The position numbers and the translations under genes are program-made. 64,000 nucleotides of DNA from Lachnospiraceae bacterium (GTDB lineage: Bacteria > Bacillota > Clostridia > Lachnospirales > Lachnospiraceae): NCBI GenBank assembly GCA_017623675.1, contig JAGAOO010000083.1:28714-92713 (forward strand). Reading direction: 5' to 3'. The notes under the pieces were generated by a model. That model did not search any database, was not told the origin of the DNA, and saw only the letters and a list, made by a program, of their open reading frames with translations. Below are positions 60,873-64,000 of this stretch, piece after piece; within the stretch, counting starts at the first letter, position 1; the number at the start of each line of letters is the position of its first letter.

Positions 60873-61499
60873 ATGTCGAAACCAGAAAAAGAAAAGAAGA
60901 TAGTTGAGAGCCGGAAAGATCAGAGTATCCGGTTTATTATCATTCTTATATTGGCTGCAGTGGTAGTGCTGGCAATCTATATACGATTGACCAATCAGTC
61001 CAAAAATAGCAATCAACAGGCAGAAGAGAATCTGACTGAAACAGAAATTCTGAAAATGTATGATTTAACGAACCAGTATCCCAAGACGGTTCGGGATGTG
61101 GTAAAATTGCACTGCCGCTATTTTAAGTGTATGTATAATGAAGAGTTGGAGGAAGAAGAGTATCGTACTCTAAATTCTCAGGTGCGCCAGCTTTATGCAC
61201 AGGAGCTTCTAAATGAAAATGTTGAATCTGAGCAGTTTGTGGATTTGTTAACTGAAGTTGAAGACTTTCATACGGCTAATAAAATCTTTATCAGCTATAC
61301 CATAGATGCAGAAGAAAATGTTCAATATTCTGAGGTGGATGGTGTTGAATATGCAATTGTATTTGTGAACTATAATATTAAGGAAGGTACAGTTACGGAT
61401 AGTCAGCAGGAAGAATATCTGTTGATAAAAGAAAATGGTCAGTGGAAAATTCTTGGCTGGCAGGGTGTTACACTTGAAGATGATACGACAGAAGAGTAA
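60873..61499 (+). CDS. Membrane-anchored protein of unknown function (DUF6715-like)
   Basis: A 208-residue protein with a basic N-terminus, one membrane helix (about 21-41) and an extracellular domain of about 165 residues, first helical (ETEILKMYDLTNQYPKTVRDVVKLH region, seen as MYDLTNQYPKTVRDVV), then a beta-rich end (YLLIKENGQWKILGWQGVTL). The C-terminus resembles NTF2-like or lipoprotein folds. Family assignment is by pattern and the function unknown. GGGGAGA precedes the ATG. It is 13 bp after rnz and 21 bp before tsaD. Confidence 0.65.
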   Translation: MSKPEKEKKIVESRKDQSIRFIIILILAAVVVLAIYIRLTNQSKNSNQQAEENLTETEILKMYDLTNQYPKTVRDVVKLHCRYFKCMYNEELEEEEYRTLNSQVRQLYAQELLNENVESEQFVDLLTEVEDFHTANKIFISYTIDAEENVQYSEVDGVEYAIVFVNYNIKEGTVTDSQQEEYLLIKENGQWKILGWQGVTLEDDTTEE

Positions 61500-61520
61500 G
61501 AAACTAAAAGGTGAATCGAT

Positions 61521-62543
61521 ATGAAAGAAGAAGTAAAAATATTGGCAATTGAATCTTCCTGCGATGAGACGGCAGCAGCTGTTGTTGTGAATGGCAGAGA
61601 TGTCCGCTCTAATATTATTTCATCACAAATAGACCTGCATACAATCTATGGTGGAGTTGTACCTGAAATTGCATCCAGAAAGCATGTAGAGAATATTAAT
61701 TATGTGATACAGGAAGCACTGGATACAGCTCACATGACCTTGGATGATTTAGATGCTGTTGCAGTTACCTACGGTCCGGGTTTGGTTGGAGCCTTACTGG
61801 TAGGTGTGGCAGAAGCCAAAGCTATCAGCTATGGAAAGAATTTACCGTTAATTGGTGTGCATCATATTGAAGGACATATTTCAGCAAATTACATTGAGAA
61901 CAAGGATTTGGAACCGCCATATATTTGTCTGGTGGTTTCCGGTGGACATTCTCATTTGGTAAAGGTATCTGATTATGGAGAATATGAGGTGCTTGGCAGG
62001 ACCAGAGATGATGCGGCAGGTGAAGCATTTGATAAGGTGGCACGGGCAATCGGACTTGGTTATCCGGGTGGACCAAAGATTGATAAGGTATCCAAGATGG
62101 GAAATCCGCATGCAATTTCTTTTCCAAGAGCCAATATAGCAGACCATCCCTATGATTTTAGCTTCAGTGGCTTAAAATCAGCGGTTCTTAATTACTTAAA
62201 TCAGTGTGAAATGAAAGGAGAAAGCTATAATCAGGCAGATGTGGCTGCTTCTTTTCAACAGGCTGTTGTTGATGTATTGACTGAACATGCCCGCATGGCG
62301 GTTGAAGAAACCGGTATGAAAAAACTGGCGATTGCCGGAGGCGTTGCGTCCAATTCTGCTCTGCGTCAGGCGATGAAGGATATGTGCGAGAAAAACCACA
62401 TTGACTTTTATTATCCATCACCGATTTTATGTACGGACAATGCAGCAATGATAGGAGCTGCTGCTTATTATGAATTCTTAAAAGGAGTTCGCCATGGTTT
62501 GGACTTAAATGCAATTCCAAATTTGAAATTAGGTGAACGTTGA
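61521..62543 (+). CDS. tsaD: tRNA N6-adenosine threonylcarbamoyltransferase TsaD
   Basis: The 340-residue catalytic subunit for the universal t6A37 modification. The start [16 protein letters not shown], the metal motif [10 protein letters not shown] (two histidines), [11 protein letters not shown] and [16 protein letters not shown], and the third ligand aspartate in [13 protein letters not shown] are present. With tsaE and tsaB, three of the four-protein set are in this window; tsaC/YwlC is not seen. AGGTGA precedes the ATG. Confidence 0.96.
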   Translation: MKEEVKILAIESSCDETAAAVVVNGRDVRSNIISSQIDLHTIYGGVVPEIASRKHVENINYVIQEALDTAHMTLDDLDAVAVTYGPGLVGALLVGVAEAKAISYGKNLPLIGVHHIEGHISANYIENKDLEPPYICLVVSGGHSHLVKVSDYGEYEVLGRTRDDAAGEAFDKVARAIGLGYPGGPKIDKVSKMGNPHAISFPRANIADHPYDFSFSGLKSAVLNYLNQCEMKGESYNQADVAASFQQAVVDVLTEHARMAVEETGMKKLAIAGGVASNSALRQAMKDMCEKNHIDFYYPSPILCTDNAAMIGAAAYYEFLKGVRHGLDLNAIPNLKLGER

Positions 62544-62584
62544 AACGATTGTTATTTATTTAGGAAAGAGAAGTATAAAAGAGT

Positions 62585-63283
62585 ATGAAAGAACATGTTT
62601 CAGCAGTGGTACTGGCAGCAGGGCAGGGAAAGCGAATGAATAGTAATGTTCAAAAGCAATTCATGCTACTGCAGAATAAGCCGGTGCTTTATTATTCCCT
62701 AAAATGCTTTCAGGATTGCGAGGAAGTGGAGCAAATTATTCTTGTAACAGGAAGGGGAGAAATTGAATATTGTAAAACGGAAGTGGTGGAACGCTATGGT
62801 TTTGATAAAGTAAAGCAGATTGTTGCAGGAGGAAAAGAACGGTACGATTCTGTGGAGCAAGGGCTAAACTGTATTTCTAATGGAATTGTTTTGATTCATG
62901 ATGGTGCCAGACCTTTGGTAACTGAGGATATGATTAAACGTTCCATTAAGGTGGCAGGCGAAGTTGGTGCTTGCACGGTTGGAGTTCCCGTGAAGGATAC
63001 AATTAAAGTTGTGGATGAAGCAGGCTTTGGTATCCGGACACCGGACAGAAAGACCCTTTGGCAGATTCAGACACCCCAAACGTTTCAGGTGTCAATTATA
63101 AAAGATGCTTATTTGAAAATGCGAACCTTTGGCTGCGAAAACATCACAGACGATACTATGTTGGTTGAGCGTTTTATGAATGTTCAATCAAAAGTGATTG
63201 AAGGAGATTATCGTAATATGAAGATAACCACACCGGAGGATATGGCTTTGGCTGAAGCACTATTATGGAGCAAACACATCTAA
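62585..63283 (+). CDS. ispD: 2-C-methyl-D-erythritol 4-phosphate cytidylyltransferase
   Basis: A 232-residue nucleotidyltransferase of the MEP isoprenoid pathway. It carries the CTP loop VVLAAGQGKRMNSNVQKQF, HDGARPLVTEDMI, and VPVKDTIKVV with the substrate-binding residues, then QTPQTFQV and DDTMLVE. Standard length. AGGAAAGAGAAG precedes the ATG. No ispF is fused or adjacent. The end of the gene overlaps a region of strong pairing potential (63270-63357). Confidence 0.94.
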   Translation: MKEHVSAVVLAAGQGKRMNSNVQKQFMLLQNKPVLYYSLKCFQDCEEVEQIILVTGRGEIEYCKTEVVERYGFDKVKQIVAGGKERYDSVEQGLNCISNGIVLIHDGARPLVTEDMIKRSIKVAGEVGACTVGVPVKDTIKVVDEAGFGIRTPDRKTLWQIQTPQTFQVSIIKDAYLKMRTFGCENITDDTMLVERFMNVQSKVIEGDYRNMKITTPEDMALAEALLWSKHI

Positions 63284-63357
63284 ATCCGAACAAGCTCGGA
63301 TGGGCGTTTGCGTAGGTGATAAGGAATCCTCCCGGTTTCGCTGGGTCCCTACTTACC
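63270..63357 (+). other. Unexplained structured element after ispD
   Basis: Three stems can form: GCAAAC/GTTTGC (63270-63275 with 63306-63311) enclosing ATCCGA/TCGGAT (63284-63289 with 63296-63301), then GGTGATAAGG with CCTACTTACC (63315-63324 with 63348-63357) enclosing CCCGG/CTGGG (63331-63335 with 63341-63345). No T-run follows, so it is not a simple terminator. It could be a small RNA or dispersed repeat. Confidence 0.4.
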
Positions 63358-63484
63358 ACAAGTCATGATAGGATAAAATTTATATTTTTCTTGAATAGAA
63401 AATAAGAGGAATGTCTAAAAATATAAGGAAATACAAGGCATAATAGAAAATGAAAAAAAGCTTTCAAAATTCCTAAAAAAATGG

Positions 63485-63513
63485 TTGACAGTACAATATG
63501 AAAATGATATTAT
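63485..63513 (+). promoter_or_regulatory. Promoter of the tRNA-Ser genes
   Basis: TTGACA (63485-63490), 17 bases, TATTAT (63508-63513), about 45 bp before the first tRNA-Ser. It may also feed the rRNA operon. Confidence 0.7.
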
Positions 63514-63565
63514 TATCAATGTCGCTGGTAAAAAAGCGGTAAAGATATGTAAATTTATATCGTAT

Positions 63566-63651
63566 GGAGAGGTATCGAAGTGGTCATAACGAGGCGGTCT
63601 TGAAAACCGTTTGTCCGAGAGGGCACATGGGTTCGAATCCCATCCTCTCCG
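63566..63651 (+). tRNA. tRNA-Ser (TGA)
   Basis: Acceptor GGAGAGG / CCTCTCC, anticodon loop CTTGAAA giving TGA, a long variable arm as expected for class II tRNAs and T-loop GGTTCGAATCC. The discriminator is G; CCA is not encoded. Confidence 0.93.
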
Positions 63652-63693
63652 CTCCTGGTAAATCTATCAGGTAAGAATCAGACGCTTGTACTT

Positions 63694-63782
63694 GGAGAAG
63701 TACCCAAGCGGTTGAAGGGGCTCCCCTGGAAAGGGAGTAGGTCGTTAATAGCGGCGCGAGGGTTCAAATCCCTCCTTCTCCG
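63694..63782 (+). tRNA. tRNA-Ser (GGA)
   Basis: Acceptor GGAGAAG / CTTCTCC, anticodon stem CTCCC/GGGAG with loop CTGGAAA giving GGA, long variable arm, T-loop GGTTCAAATCC, discriminator G. It follows the TGA gene by 42 bp. Confidence 0.93.
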
Positions 63783-63969
63783 TTAAATTTTCCTAAGTTT
63801 GAATCTAAGAACCTTTGACAAATTAATAACATGATAACCCTGAAAATTCTTTAAGAGATTTTCAAAAGATTTAGTACAAATCTTACATTCAACAGAATGG
63901 AAACACAAACAGTAAAAACAGGGACATTATTTAAGCTAGAGTTTAAAATGAAGTCCTGGATTAAAAACT

Positions 63970-64000
63970 TTTTATGAGAGTTTGATCCTGGCTCAGGATG
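63970..64000 (+). rRNA. rrs: 16S ribosomal RNA, 5' end (continues beyond window)
   Basis: The universal bacterial 5' sequence AGAGTTTGATCCTGGCTCAG is at 63977-63996, so the gene starts at about 63970. The 187 bp between the tRNA and this point contain a TTGACA (63815-63820) without a matching -10 and nothing else I can name. Confidence 0.93.

Noticed and set aside
1-64000. Prophage, insertion sequence or integrated plasmid
   Set aside because: No integrase, transposase, phage structural or replication genes were recognised; the only foreign-looking pieces are the DUF4143 ATPase and the palindromic element.

Overview
The window looks like a chromosomal segment of a low-GC Gram-positive anaerobe of the class Clostridia, most likely a Lachnospiraceae-type gut commensal. 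Signs of this are AT-rich intergenic DNA with strong GGAGG ribosome binding sites and sigma-A promoters, a type II fatty acid cluster built around FabK and a MarR/FabT-type regulator, a PyrK/PyrDB pyrimidine pathway, an ApgM-like gene between hom and lysC, and small families typical of the group (DUF1836, DUF3169, DUF6142, DUF6715, YjfB, YerC). The assignment is by gene content only; the 16S rRNA gene begins just before the right edge, so too little of it is present to help.

Layout. 1-4.4 kb: small accessory genes (XRE regulator, membrane proteins, MATE exporter) and a chemoreceptor gene split by a frameshift. 4.4-16 kb: fatty acid synthesis. A leftward acyl-CoA synthetase/fabF pair diverges from a rightward operon acpP-accD-accA-fabK-fabD-fabG-fabF-fabZ-fabT, followed by fabH; matching dyads lie in the divergent region and in front of fabH. 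16-21 kb: serS, a GGDEF/EAL protein with a degenerate GGDEF motif, two tRNA-Gly genes and mgtE. 21-31 kb: a MIF-like protein, pyrC, a second broken chemoreceptor, an XRE/DUF3169/CPBP-protease operon with phased repeats in its promoter, an M19 dipeptidase convergent with a rightward C26 amidohydrolase, a palindromic repeat element and pyrF-pyrK-pyrD. 31-38 kb: 33-bp tandem repeats and a DUF4143 ATPase between pyrD and pyrE, then VanZ/DUF6142 proteins, a long M29 aminopeptidase, an orphan substrate-binding lipoprotein and purE. 38-46 kb: purC, an intracellular alpha-amylase, YerC, metF, a 58-residue YjfB gene, an NlpC/P60 hydrolase behind a WalR-like box, a remnant of a sortase-anchored protein and a DnaA-box cluster. 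46-63 kb: hpf, secA (with a short leader ORF), prfB with its programmed frameshift, cheW, hom-apgM-lysC, tex, the tsaE-tsaB-rimI-tsaD region for tRNA t6A modification, RNase Z and ispD. The right end holds a structured element, two tRNA-Ser genes and the start of 16S rRNA.

How it fits together. Most of the window is housekeeping: membrane lipid initiation and elongation, pyrimidine and purine synthesis, aspartate-family amino acids, protein export, translation termination and tRNA maturation. No insertion sequence, integrase, prophage or CRISPR array was seen. The most unusual material is regulatory and structural: the paired fab dyads, the phased TGTCA operator, the secA leader, an in-frame internal start in lysC, the WalR-like box, the DnaA-box cluster, the palindromic element upstream of pyrF, and two broken chemoreceptor genes beside intact cheW and yjfB.
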